A stretch of DNA of 64,000 nt, from the NCBI RefSeq assembly GCF_026339735.1, contig NZ_JAPEQG010000001.1:4464001-4528000 (forward strand), given 5' to 3'. Below the pieces are notes generated by a model. It worked only from the letters and a program-made list of their open reading frames with translations, searched no databases and had not been told where the DNA came from. This stretch comes from Streptomyces sp. NBC_01669. GTDB lineage: Bacteria > Actinomycetota > Actinomycetes > Streptomycetales > Streptomycetaceae. The stretch's first letter is position 1. The number at the start of each line of letters is the position of its first letter. The position numbers and the translations under genes were made by a program. Shown one piece after another: positions 44,589 to 52,494 of the stretch.

Positions 44589-46763
44589 CTACTCGTTGGT
44601 GAACTCCTCGACGATCGTGGCGCCCAGCTCCCGGACGATCAGGTCGTGACCGGAGAGGGCGGAGTCGACCAGGTCCGGGTCGTCCGCCTCGGGGATGTCG
44701 TCCTCGGGCGCGACCGAACGCGGTGGCTCGGGGGCGTGGTGCGGCTGGGGTGCGGGCGCCGCTGCGGGTGCGGGACCGGTGCCCGGCTGCTGGTGCGGGG
44801 CCGGCGCGGGCGCAGGCCGGGACTCGTACTGCTGCGGGGCGGGCGCGGCCGGACGCTGCGGTGCGGCTGCGGCCGAGGGCCGGCCGCCGCCGGTCTGCGG
44901 AGGCTGCCCCGCGCCGCCCGACGGGTCGACGATCGCCTCGACCTTCCACTGCATGTTGAACTGCTCGGCGAGTGCCTGCTTCAGCACGTCCTCGCTGCCG
45001 CTGCTCGCGAAGTTGTCGCGGGCGCCCGCATTGAGGAAGCCGATCTGCAGGGTGGTGCCGTCGAACCCGGTGACCTGCGCGTTCTGGCTGAGCAGGATCC
45101 AGGTGAACCGGCGCCGGTTCTTCACGGCCTCCAGGATGTCGGGCCACAGGTTCCGCACCTGTGCGGCGCCCTGAGCCATCCCCGGGCCCGGCTCGGCCGC
45201 ACCGGGAGACGGCGCGGCGGGCACGGGAGCGGGGGCGGGGGCCGCAGGCGTGACGGGGGCGGGGGCCTGACCGGGGGCGGAGGCGGTCGGCCAGCCACCG
45301 GGACGGCGCCCCGGCTCCGGCGCGGCCGCGGCGGGCCAGGCCCCGGGACGCTGACCGCCGGAGGGAGTCTCGGCGGGTGGCTGCGGTGCGGGGGCGGGTG
45401 CCACGTACTGCACAGGCTGCGCGGGCGCGACCGGTGCCGCGGGCGCGGCGGGCACGGGCGCGGCCTCGGGTACGTCCCCCCGTACCGCGGCCCGCGCGGC
45501 AGCGACGCCGCCGCCCGGCGGAACCATGGCCACGGGTGCGTGCGCCTCCGCCTCCCGCCCCGGTACGTACCCCACGGCGGGCCCGGCTCCGGCCGTCGCG
45601 AACGAAGCGCCGCGCTCCAACCGGTCCAGCCGGGCCTGCAGCGAACGCTCGTCGTCGAAGGCGGCGGGCAGCAGCACCCGGGCGCAGATCAGCTCGACCT
45701 GGAGACGCGGCGAGGTGGCCCCGCGCATCTCCGTGAGCCCTTCGTTGACGAGGTCGGCGGCGCGGCTCAGCTCTGCGGCGCCGAAGACGGACGCCTGGGC
45801 CTGCATCCGCTCGACCACGTCGGCCGGTGCGTCGATCAGCCCCTTCTCCCCGGCGTCCGGCACCGCGGCCAGGATCACCAGGTCGCGCAGCCGCTCCAGC
45901 AGGTCGGCGACGAAGCGCCGCGGGTCGTTGCCGCCCTCGATCACCCGGTCCACGACCTCGAAGGCCGCGGCCCCGTCGCCCGCCGCGAACGCGTCCACGA
46001 TGGAGTCGAGCAGCGAGCCGTCCGTATAACCGAGCAGCGAGGTCGCCATGGCATATGTCACACCGTCGTCGCCCGCGCCGGCCAGCAGCTGGTCCATGAC
46101 GGACATCGAGTCACGCACGGAACCGGCGCCGGCCCGCACGACCAGCGGCAGGACGCCCTCCTCGACGTAGCTGTTCTCCTTGCCGCAGACCTCGGCCAGA
46201 TATTCGCGCAGCGTCCCCGGCGGTACGAGGCGGAACGGGTAGTGGTGCGTACGCGACCGGATCGTGCCGATGACCTTCTCGGGCTCGGTGGTCGCGAAGA
46301 TGAACTTGAGATGCTCCGGCGGCTCCTCGACCACCTTCAGCAGGGCGTTGAACCCCGCCGATGTGACCATGTGCGCCTCGTCGATGATGTAGATCTTGTA
46401 ACGACTCGACGCGGGCCCGAAGAACGCCTTCTCCCGCAGATCACGGGCGTCGTCCACGCCACCGTGCGATGCGGCGTCGATCTCGATGACATCGATCGAC
46501 CCCGGCCCGTTGCGCGCGAGGTCCCGGCAGGACTGGCACTCCCCGCACGGCGTCGGCGTGGGGCCCTGCTCACAGTTCAGACAGCGGGCGAGGATCCGCG
46601 CGCTGGTCGTCTTCCCGCAACCGCGCGGACCGCTGAACAGGTACGCGTGATTGACCCGGTTGTTGCGCAGGGCCTGCTGCAGCGGGTCAGTGACATGCTC
46701 CTGCCCGATGACCTCGGCGAACGACTCGGGGCGGTAGCGGCGGTACAGCGCAAGGGACGACAC
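44589..46763 (-). CDS. dnaX: DNA polymerase III subunit gamma/tau
   Basis: Clamp-loader ATPase of the replicative polymerase (724 residues). Clear AAA+ domain: LYRRYRPESFAEVIGQEHVT, Walker A FSGPRGCGKTTSARILARCL, zinc cysteines CLNCEQGPTPTPCGECQSC, Walker B KIYIIDEAHMVTSAGFNALL, sensor 1 FIFATTEPEKVIGTIRSRTH. An unusually Pro/Ala-rich linker (about 430-555) leads to a tau-like C-terminal domain VRNLWPDILEAVKNRRRFTW and an acidic tail. The start is GTG 46763 (VSSLALYRRYRP); the longer reading crosses SRP RNA and is rejected. Confidence 0.95.
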   Translation of the reverse strand: MSSLALYRRYRPESFAEVIGQEHVTDPLQQALRNNRVNHAYLFSGPRGCGKTTSARILARCLNCEQGPTPTPCGECQSCRDLARNGPGSIDVIEIDAASHGGVDDARDLREKAFFGPASSRYKIYIIDEAHMVTSAGFNALLKVVEEPPEHLKFIFATTEPEKVIGTIRSRTHHYPFRLVPPGTLREYLAEVCGKENSYVEEGVLPLVVRAGAGSVRDSMSVMDQLLAGAGDDGVTYAMATSLLGYTDGSLLDSIVDAFAAGDGAAAFEVVDRVIEGGNDPRRFVADLLERLRDLVILAAVPDAGEKGLIDAPADVVERMQAQASVFGAAELSRAADLVNEGLTEMRGATSPRLQVELICARVLLPAAFDDERSLQARLDRLERGASFATAGAGPAVGYVPGREAEAHAPVAMVPPGGGVAAARAAVRGDVPEAAPVPAAPAAPVAPAQPVQYVAPAPAPQPPAETPSGGQRPGAWPAAAAPEPGRRPGGWPTASAPGQAPAPVTPAAPAPAPVPAAPSPGAAEPGPGMAQGAAQVRNLWPDILEAVKNRRRFTWILLSQNAQVTGFDGTTLQIGFLNAGARDNFASSGSEDVLKQALAEQFNMQWKVEAIVDPSGGAGQPPQTGGGRPSAAAAPQRPAAPAPQQYESRPAPAPAPHQQPGTGPAPAAAPAPQPHHAPEPPRSVAPEDDIPEADDPDLVDSALSGHDLIVRELGATIVEEFTNE

Positions 46764-46902
46764 ACATACGAGGTTATCGGGGCGGACTGACAACCGGTCC
46801 CGGACCGGGAACACCACCGGGGAAGGAACGGCCGCACCGGGGAAGAAGCGGCCGCGGCGGCTCGCAAGCCGCGGGAATCGACGCCACGGGCCCGAACACG
46901 CA

Positions 46903-46993
46903 AGGGCCCCCCACGCACCCGCCAGAGCCAACCTACCCTTGCTGCCTTCCGGCCCTGGGGGAGTTCAGTCAGATAGCGCCACGTGAGGGGCTG
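46903..46993 (-). ncRNA. ffs: Signal recognition particle RNA (4.5S type)
   Basis: Leftward small SRP RNA. The universally conserved domain-IV core CAGGGCCGGAAGGCAGCAAG is present. The terminal arms GCCCCTCACG and CGTGGGGGGC pair over 10 bp, enclosing about 85-91 nt. It is upstream of dnaX, a common bacterial arrangement. A TAAGGT -10 element at 47000-47005 predicts a start near 46993. It forms the SRP with Ffh for membrane-protein targeting. Ends accurate to a few bases. Confidence 0.95.
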
Positions 46994-46999
46994 ATGCCC

Positions 47000-47005
47000 A
47001 CCTTA
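47000..47005 (-). promoter_or_regulatory. -10 element of SRP RNA
   Basis: TAAGGT on the leftward strand, 7 nt before the predicted SRP RNA 5' end. TGGACT lies about 19 bp upstream as a weak -35. Confidence 0.45.
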
Positions 47006-47104
47006 GCCGATCCCCACCCGGTCGAGTCCACCCGTCCGCCCTCCCGACCCCTCCCCGGGGAACGGGTTCGCGAGCACTCCTCAACGTCTTGTATTGTTTG
47101 CCGC

Positions 47105-47189
47105 GGAGGATTCGCCTAGTGGCCTAGGGCGCACGCTTGGAAAGCGTGTTGGGGGCAACCCCTCACGAGTTCGAATCTCGTATCCTCCG
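47105..47189 (+). tRNA. tRNA-Ser (anticodon GGA), integration target
   Basis: An 85-nt type-II tRNA: acceptor GGAGGAT/ATCCTCC, anticodon loop TTGGAAA (GGA), a long variable arm GTTGGGGGCAACCCCTCAC, T-loop GTTCGAATC, and encoded CCA (47190-47192). A TATTGT box at 47092-47097 precedes it. The gene stays intact because the integrated element brought an identical 3' end. Confidence 0.97.
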
Positions 47190-47225
47190 CCATTGCTCTC
47201 ACCGGGCAATACGTCGAAGGGCCCC
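47137..47225 (+). repeat. attL, 89-bp core repeat
   Basis: Identical to 52591-52679. It covers the tRNA-Ser 3' half from the anticodon loop, the CCA end and the left arm of the terminator. The bases immediately outside differ at both ends. Confidence 0.95.
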
Positions 47226-47252
47226 ACCGCTTGCGGTGGGGCCCTTCGACGT
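47211..47252 (+). terminator. Hybrid tRNA-Ser terminator at attL
   Basis: A 19-bp stem (47211-47229 with 47234-47252), CTTG loop. The left arm is inside the att core; the right arm comes from the element. It probably also terminates the leftward integrase transcript. Confidence 0.8.
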
Positions 47253-47256
47253 TCGT

Positions 47257-47277
47257 AGTCTCAACTGCAGTCTCAAC
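47257..47277 (+). repeat. Candidate integrase arm sites, left end
   Basis: AGTCTCAAC occurs at 47257 and again at 47269, a 12-bp period, 32 bp inside the attL core. The same motif and period recur near attR. Confidence 0.6.
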
Positions 47278-47285
47278 GAGACTTC

Positions 47286-48533
47286 TCAGAGCCCTCCCGG
47301 GCCGCTCTCCTCGGGGTCCTTGGCCACTTCCCAGATGAGTCCCCCGACCCGCTGCGCAACGTCGGCGAGGATGCCGCCCGTCACATGCTGGTACCGGGCA
47401 GCCATCGCCGTGGACGACCAGCCCATGATCTGCATCACGACTCGTTCGGCGACACCGAGGATGAGGAGCACCGTCGCCGCGGTGTGCCTCGCATCGTGCA
47501 GGCGCCCATCCCGGACCTTGGCATCGGCGAGCAGCCGCTTCCACACGTCGTAGTCCGTACTCGGCACCAGCGGCTCGCCCACGGGGGAAGTGAAGACGAA
47601 CCCCGACTCGCGCCAATCCTTCCCAGCGATCGCCCGCTCGCGTGCCTGTTCTCGGCGATGGAGCTCCAGCAGCCTCACAAGCTCGTCGGGGACGCCGATG
47701 ACGCGGCGACCGGCACGCGACTTCGTGTTGGCCGTGTCCTCGTTCTTCCTGACCCGCTTCTTGCAGTAGCCCGGCTTCGTGCCGCAATCGCCCCCGCACC
47801 CGTGCAGGTACTTCGGCCTCAGTCGGTTCTTCCTGACGCGCAGGACACCGCTGCTGGTATCGAGATCTGCCCACCGTAGCCCGAGCGCTTCACCCTGCCG
47901 CAGCCCCAGCGCGAGCGCGATAGACCAGCGGGCACTGTTCCGGAGCTTGGCTGCCTCGGAGAGGAGACGCTGCACCTCCTCGATGTCGTACGGCTCCACC
48001 TCCTCTTCCTCAATCCTCGGGGGAACCGCGAGAGTGGCGACATTCCGTGTGACGTGACCACGGCGCATTGCATGATTCAGTGCGGTGCGGATCGTTCGAT
48101 GCGCCTGGTGGGCAGTGGCGGGCTTGCTGCCGTTGGCAAGCATCCGGCTGTAAAAGCGCTCCAGGTGTTCGGGCTCCAGCTTGTCCAGCCGGTGAGCCCC
48201 GACGCCAGGCACGAGGTGCACTCGTACAGCCACCTCGTAGCCGGCGTACGTGTTCTCTCGCACCGAAGGCTTGGCGATCTCCTCCACCCAGTGCAGCAGC
48301 CACGCCTTCACGGTCCACGGCCGTCCGGGCTTCCGTACCTTGGCTTCGTCCCGCTGCTTCTCCAGGGCACGGACTTTCTTGATCACCTCCCCTTCGCTGA
48401 CTTTGCTCATGACATGGCGCCGGTCCGGCTTACCGTCGTCGCGGATGCCCACGGTCACGCGGCCGTGCCAGTAGCCGTCACTGCCGAGATAGATGGACGA
48501 CGCCCCGTCCGGGCGCTTGGGCCGCTTGGCCAT
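47286..48533 (-). CDS. int: Tyrosine site-specific integrase
   Basis: A 415-residue phage-type recombinase. N-terminal arm-binding domain (SIYLGSDGYWHGRVTVGIRD), SAM-like core-binding domain (WLLHWVEEIAKPSVRENTYA) and catalytic domain with Arg212 (ALGLRQGEALGLRW), His346-x-x-Arg349 (RLHDARHTAATVLL), Trp372 (GWSST) and nucleophile Tyr381 (AARYQHVT). A Cys-rich insertion (HGCGGDCGTKPGYCKK, about 244-259) sits in the catalytic domain and could bind a metal. Next to attL and pointing at it, it should mediate integration into tRNA-Ser. ATG 48533; xis lies 9 nt upstream. Confidence 0.95.
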   Translation of the reverse strand: MAKRPKRPDGASSIYLGSDGYWHGRVTVGIRDDGKPDRRHVMSKVSEGEVIKKVRALEKQRDEAKVRKPGRPWTVKAWLLHWVEEIAKPSVRENTYAGYEVAVRVHLVPGVGAHRLDKLEPEHLERFYSRMLANGSKPATAHQAHRTIRTALNHAMRRGHVTRNVATLAVPPRIEEEEVEPYDIEEVQRLLSEAAKLRNSARWSIALALGLRQGEALGLRWADLDTSSGVLRVRKNRLRPKYLHGCGGDCGTKPGYCKKRVRKNEDTANTKSRAGRRVIGVPDELVRLLELHRREQARERAIAGKDWRESGFVFTSPVGEPLVPSTDYDVWKRLLADAKVRDGRLHDARHTAATVLLILGVAERVVMQIMGWSSTAMAARYQHVTGGILADVAQRVGGLIWEVAKDPEESGPGGL

Positions 48534-48542
48534 TGCTTCTCC

Positions 48543-48788
48543 TTACGCGGCTGCGTGGTTGCTTCGTGTCTGCATGCGCTGGGTCAGGTAGTCGACGAGC
48601 GCTTGAACGGGGACCCTTCGGCTGCGGTCGAAGGGGACGGTCGGTACTGCTCCGTCGCGGATCAGGCCGTACATCGTGGTCCGGCCGATACTCAGGCGAC
48701 GGGCCGCTTCCTCTACCGTCACGGCGAGCAGCGAGGGGTCGAAGTCGGCTCGGATCGCGTCGGTCTTGTGCATCTGGACGAGTGCCAC
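48543..48788 (-). CDS. xis: Excisionase (helix-turn-helix)
   Basis: An 81-residue MerR/Xis-like DNA-binding protein: LLAVTVEEAARRLSIGRTTM, then YGLIRDGAVPTVPFDRSRRV and PVQALVDYLTQRM, the standard excisionase winged-helix. GTG 48788 (VALVQMHKTD) has GAGGAGT 7 nt upstream. It is immediately upstream of int and probably co-transcribed. It should direct the integrase towards excision. Confidence 0.88.
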   Translation of the reverse strand: MALVQMHKTDAIRADFDPSLLAVTVEEAARRLSIGRTTMYGLIRDGAVPTVPFDRSRRVPVQALVDYLTQRMQTRSNHAAA

Positions 48789-48843
48789 GGCTGGGACTCC
48801 TCTTCGAGTGCGTGCTCTTCCTTCGCTCTGGGGGATCCGCAAC

Positions 48844-49034
48844 ATCCGCCACGCCGCAACATTGCAGGTCAGCGGCTTGCGTTTGTGGCGGATAGCGATT
48901 CTGTGGCGGATAGGTGCCGCCACACCTACGTGCGGCGGCACCTGCGCGCCGGTGCCGGTCAGCCGGCCACGGAGAAGAGTGGTGTGGCGGTTTCCGGGGG
49001 CGTGTGGCGGATGGCTGTGGCGCTATCCGCCACA
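48844..49034. promoter_or_regulatory. Cluster of TGTGGCGGATA repeats
   Basis: Direct copies start at 48884, 48902, 48983 (TGTGGCGG only) and 49003; inverted copies at 48844-48852 and 49024-49034. The last makes a perfect 7-5-7 palindrome TGTGGCG-N5-CGCCACA at 49016-49034. This is the pattern of a repressor operator array or iterons and sits between xis and the regulator remnant. Confidence 0.75.
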
Positions 49035-49050
49035 GATTCACCCGCGTACG

Positions 49051-49428
49051 GTCCTGCGGTTCTGCCATCGGTACGTCGATGACGTGCCGTGGTCGACTCA
49101 AGCGACGTACTACCCCGCGTGGCTCGCGGACGAGGCTCCCCGCCTCGCCGAGCCTGGCGACATAGACGAGGGCACCACGCGCTACCTCGCCGCGCACGGA
49201 ACCGAGCAGGTCGGGTACTTCGATGAGATCTCCACTCGCATGCCGACCCCGGACGAGGCTCGTCTGCTGGAGATCGGCGCGGGGGTGCCAGTGCTGCTTT
49301 GGATGCGAACCGGGTACTCGGCTGAGCGGCCCATTCGCTGCACCGTCACGACGTTCCGAGGCGACCTGAACCGGATGAACTACGAGATCGGCGACCAGTC
49401 CGCCCGAAGCGAGAACGATCCTCAGTGA
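49051..49428 (+). pseudogene. C-terminal (UTRA) remnant of a GntR-family regulator
   Basis: The frame encodes VLRFCHRYVDDVPWSTQATY, YPAWLADEAPRLAEPGDI, EQVGYFDEISTRMPTPDEAR and GAGVPVLLWMRTGYSAERPI: a UTRA effector-binding domain as in GntR/HutC repressors such as KorSA of pSAM2. The N-terminal winged-helix is missing; upstream sequence in this frame is the repeat region without similarity. No plausible start codon or ribosome site lies nearby. The stop overlaps the acetyltransferase start by GTGA. Confidence 0.75.
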
Positions 49429-49973
49429 AAGTCTTCCTCGCCCGCCCGGACGACGTGACCAAGCTCCTGGCCTTCCGCGAGGAGGCCGCAGCTTGGCTCA
49501 CGCGTCTCGGCAGCAACCAGTGGCAGCGTCCTTATCCAGCTGACCGGCTGACAGCCACGATTGAGGCCGGCTCCGTCTTCATGGTCATGGACGGCGCCGC
49601 GACCGCAGCCACCATCACACTCTCACCGGAGGCGGAAGACGGCCTGTGGACGGAACAGGAGTTGGGTGAGCCGTCCACCTTCGTCACTAAGCTGACCGTG
49701 TCCCGTGCTTACGCCGGGCAGAACCTTGGGGGGCGGTTGCTCGACTGGGCGGGCGACAGGGCGTATCGCGATGGTGCGAAGTGGCTCCGTCTTGACGCGT
49801 GGACAACGAACGAGGCCCTACAGCGGTACTACCTTCGGCAAGAGTTCGAGCACGTCCGCACCGTCCGAGAGGGTGGCGCGGTGAACGGGGGGCCACGCGT
49901 CTCCGGGTGGCTCGCACAGCGTCGAACAGCACCGGCTGAACACGGCTTCGAGGACCACACCGCTTCGTCCTGA
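49425..49973 (+). CDS. GNAT-family N-acetyltransferase
   Basis: A 182-residue acetyl-CoA-dependent acetyltransferase. Conserved features: LARPDDVTKLLAFREEAAAW at the start, VTKLTVSRAYAGQNLGGRLL (acetyl-CoA loop, motif A, reading QNLGGR for Q/RxxGxG/A), then WLRLDAWTTNEALQRYYLRQ and EFEHVRTV (motif B). Substrate unknown. Its GTG start overlaps the GntR-remnant stop, indicating they were once one translation unit. The same GntR-GNAT pairing occurs in other actinomycete elements (recalled). Confidence 0.85.
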   Translation: MKVFLARPDDVTKLLAFREEAAAWLTRLGSNQWQRPYPADRLTATIEAGSVFMVMDGAATAATITLSPEAEDGLWTEQELGEPSTFVTKLTVSRAYAGQNLGGRLLDWAGDRAYRDGAKWLRLDAWTTNEALQRYYLRQEFEHVRTVREGGAVNGGPRVSGWLAQRRTAPAEHGFEDHTASS

Positions 49974-50021
49974 CAAGCTGGTCTTGGGAACTGTCCCGGT
50001 CACCGCGCGGTAGAACTTTCC

Positions 50022-50041
50022 CTACTTCATCAAGGCTCCTC
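50022..50041 (-). other. Possible truncated gene start
   Basis: On the leftward strand a strong GAGGAG (50036-50041) is followed at 5-nt spacing by ATG AAG TAG (50030-50022). Either a gene was cut off after two codons, or this is the end of an upstream reading frame (AERGALMK then stop) whose body is absent. It suggests a deletion edge inside the element. Confidence 0.35.
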
Positions 50042-50172
50042 GCTCCGCTCGTCGCGCGCTCTCCGGCTCACCGCCGGGGCCCTGCGCTCCTGTCTCCGCC
50101 CCGCTCTGGGCCCCGGCTACGCCGGTCGCGCAACTAGAGCGAGAAAGGTGGAGTTTGCGGTAGCCGGAGGGG

Positions 50173-50544
50173 TCAGTGGTGCAGATCGTCGTTGAGGCGC
50201 TGGCGCAGCACAAGGAGCGCCTGGGTGTGGGCAACGTCGTCGGCCAGGCGCGCGAGCAGTCTGCGGACCTCAGCGTCGTTTCCGGTCTGCACGGCTTCCA
50301 CGATCTGCTCGATCAGCGTGCCGAGGTGGTCGGGGACCGCTGGAGGCGGTGAAGGCCCGCCCAGCTCGCCGGTCACCGGCTGGCCCGTCGGAGTAGCCCA
50401 GTCGGGCGAGCCTGCCCGCGGTCGGTGGCACCCGTCACGAACTGCCCAGCGATGGCTGGCACTATCGGTAGGAACTGCGGCGTAATCGGCAGCGTTGTCA
50501 TAGGAAGTCCAACGCGCGGGGCGGCTGTAAGTCACCCACAGCAC
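50173..50544 (-). CDS. Hypothetical protein divergent from the phosphatase
   Basis: A possible 123-residue protein beginning VLWVTYSRPARWTSYDNAAD. The C-terminal part (HLGTLIEQIVEAVQTGNDAE, VRRLLARLADDVAHTQALLV, LRQRLNDDLHH) is a plausible amphipathic helical segment; the middle is Pro/Gly-rich. No ribosome site is visible and the start is uncertain (GTG 50544 or 50535). No family recognised. Confidence 0.45.
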   Translation of the reverse strand: MLWVTYSRPARWTSYDNAADYAAVPTDSASHRWAVRDGCHRPRAGSPDWATPTGQPVTGELGGPSPPPAVPDHLGTLIEQIVEAVQTGNDAEVRRLLARLADDVAHTQALLVLRQRLNDDLHH

Positions 50545-50695
50545 CGGCGTGGACTGCGGGCTGCCGCATGGCCTTACGCCTAGGGGCGTGTCTCTCTGAT
50601 CACGTGGTTCTTTGTTCCGTCGTGACTCGTCCGAGCGGTCCTGGCCAGGGGGACCGGTCGACTGGTCGGTTGATGTCGCCGAGGAGGTGTGCCGC

Positions 50696-52021
50696 GTGGC
50701 TGATGAACGGGCATGGTTGGGCGAGTTGTTGGCATCAGTGGAGTCAGCACCCCCGGAGGTGGCTGTCGCCGTACTGGCCGAGCTGCTGACGAGGAGGCTT
50801 GCCGCGACCGAGGTGTCCTTTCTGATCACGGACCTTGGCGGCAAGGCCGTCGTACGGCTGACCGGGACCGCTGGGGAGGGCGGGCCGGAGCAGCCGCAGC
50901 GGATCGAATTGCGCGGCTCGATCTACGACCGAGTGGTCCGCTCCCAGCAAGCGCACGTGGCGAGTGGCGAGCGGGCGGGAGAGGCCGGACCAGGCCCGGT
51001 CGAGGTCATCGCGCCGGTATCCGACCGCGGGGATGCCATCGGTCTGCTGGAGCTGACTCTGCCCGCCCGCCCCGACCGCCAGACGATGCAACTCATCGTA
51101 GAGGCCGCCCACGCGCTGGCCTACGTGGTGATCGTCAACCGGCGCTTCACTGATCTGTACGAATGGGGCCGGCGCACCACACGGCTGTCGCTGGCCGCCG
51201 AGATCCAGCACCGTCTGCTCCCCGACTCCTTCACCTGCGACACCGGCCGGTTCATCGTCGCGGGAGCACTGGAACCAGCTGCCGACATCGGCGGGGACAC
51301 GTTCGACTACACGCTCGACCGTCACGCCCTGCACCTGTCCCTCACCGACGCCATGGGCCACGACGTACAGGCGGCACTGCTGGCGACCGTGGTCGTCGGA
51401 GCCCTGCGCAATGCCCGCCGAGGGAGCGGCAGCCTCCTCGACCAGGCAAACGATGCCCATCAGGCCGTCGTCGACTACGCCCACCAAGCACATCAGGCGT
51501 ACGCCAACCAATCGGACCAGGTACATCAGGCCGTCGCCCAGCACGGGGGACAGGCCATGGCCACCGGTCAACTGCTGCGTGTCAGTCTCGACACCGGCCA
51601 GACCACCTTCGTCAACGCCGGCCACGTCTGGCCATTGCGCCTGCGCGACGGGCGGGTCGAGGAAATCGCTCCCCTGGTCGACCTGCCCTTCGGCATCACC
51701 CCGAACCCGGGATACCGCGTCCAGAGCCTCGACCTGCGTCAGGGCGACCGACTGATCCTGCTCACCGACGGAATGCTGGAGCCCCACGGGCCCGAAGCCG
51801 ACCTGTGCGACCTGATTCGACAAACCAGCGAGTGGCACCCACGCGACGCTGTACGTGTCTTCACCGAAGCCGTCCTCGAATTCTCGAACCACGACCCCCG
51901 CGACGATGCCACCGTCCTGTGCCTGGACTGGCCTGCGCCCAACGCGGCCTACACCGGACCCAGAACCTCACCGGCAGCAACGGCTCAAGCCGCTCCCACT
52001 CAGGGTCAGTCGCAATCATGA
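50696..52021 (+). CDS. GAF/SpoIIE-type PP2C protein phosphatase
   Basis: A 441-residue regulatory serine phosphatase of the SpoIIE/RsbU class, which typically dephosphorylates anti-anti-sigma factors. An N-terminal GAF-like sensor (about 20-150) precedes the PP2C domain: SLAAEIQHRLLPDSF, ALEPAADIGGDTFDYTLDRH (metal Asp), LSLTDAMGHDVQAALLATVV (Asp/Gly), FVNAGHVWPLRLRDG and LILLTDGMLEPHG, then RDDATVLCLDW. A His/Gln/Ala-rich insertion (DYAHQAHQAYANQSDQVHQA) interrupts the domain. GTG 50696 has GAGGAGG 8 nt upstream. Cargo gene of the element; no anti-sigma partner is adjacent. Confidence 0.9.
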   Translation: MADERAWLGELLASVESAPPEVAVAVLAELLTRRLAATEVSFLITDLGGKAVVRLTGTAGEGGPEQPQRIELRGSIYDRVVRSQQAHVASGERAGEAGPGPVEVIAPVSDRGDAIGLLELTLPARPDRQTMQLIVEAAHALAYVVIVNRRFTDLYEWGRRTTRLSLAAEIQHRLLPDSFTCDTGRFIVAGALEPAADIGGDTFDYTLDRHALHLSLTDAMGHDVQAALLATVVVGALRNARRGSGSLLDQANDAHQAVVDYAHQAHQAYANQSDQVHQAVAQHGGQAMATGQLLRVSLDTGQTTFVNAGHVWPLRLRDGRVEEIAPLVDLPFGITPNPGYRVQSLDLRQGDRLILLTDGMLEPHGPEADLCDLIRQTSEWHPRDAVRVFTEAVLEFSNHDPRDDATVLCLDWPAPNAAYTGPRTSPAATAQAAPTQGQSQS

Positions 52022-52250
52022 CCGACAAGAGTAAAGGCGCGCTTACGCGCAGGTCAGGCCCCTGGTCGAGCTTGATCGGCCGGTGATTCCCAAGCTCAGA
52101 TGGTCAGCCGACTCTCTGTTGTGCTTCCGCGGAAAGACAGTCAGCGCGAGTGTGCGCCCGTGCATCGCGTATGCGCCTCCCGCCCCTGGGCGACGAGTGG
52201 GAGTGTGCGTGAGGTCCGGAGGTACCAAGGTTTTCGGTAGGAGGTATGCA

Positions 52251-52430
52251 ATGGCATCTCAGTCCAAGTGCGGCGCTCGCACCAAGGCTGGAACAGCGTG
52301 CCGAAGCCTCGCAGTGATCGGCACTTCTCGTTGCGCCAAGCACCAAGGCTCCTGGTCGTCCTACGGGGTCGCACAGCGCAAGGAGAAGGAGGCCAAGGCG
52401 AAGAAGCGCCAAATCCGCAAGAAGCGGTAG
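52251..52430 (+). CDS. Small Cys-rich basic protein
   Basis: A 59-residue protein. SKCGARTKAGTACRSLAV and GTSRCAKHQG give the pattern C-x10-C-x9-C-x2-H, a probable zinc knuckle seen in small phage and mobile-element proteins (C-x-A-x-T-x-x-G-x-x-C then CxxH). A Lys/Arg-rich tail (KEKEAKAKKRQIRKKR) suggests nucleic-acid binding. An excellent AGGAGG lies 6 nt before ATG 52251. Last gene of the element. Confidence 0.78.
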   Translation: MASQSKCGARTKAGTACRSLAVIGTSRCAKHQGSWSSYGVAQRKEKEAKAKKRQIRKKR

Positions 52431-52475
52431 ACGCCGCGAGAGACCGTTGTTCCGTCGGCCGGACGCCATCTACTC

Positions 52476-52494
52476 AGTCTCATCCACAGTCTCG
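52476..52494 (+). repeat. Candidate integrase arm sites, right end
   Basis: AGTCTCA at 52476 and AGTCTCG at 52488, again a 12-bp period and the same orientation as the pair near attL, about 97 bp inside the attR core. Confidence 0.55.

Noticed and set aside
46764..46931. An extended N-terminus for dnaX
   Set aside because: It would overlap SRP RNA and its sequence is unrelated to clamp loaders; GTG 46763 starts at the conserved LYRRYRP.
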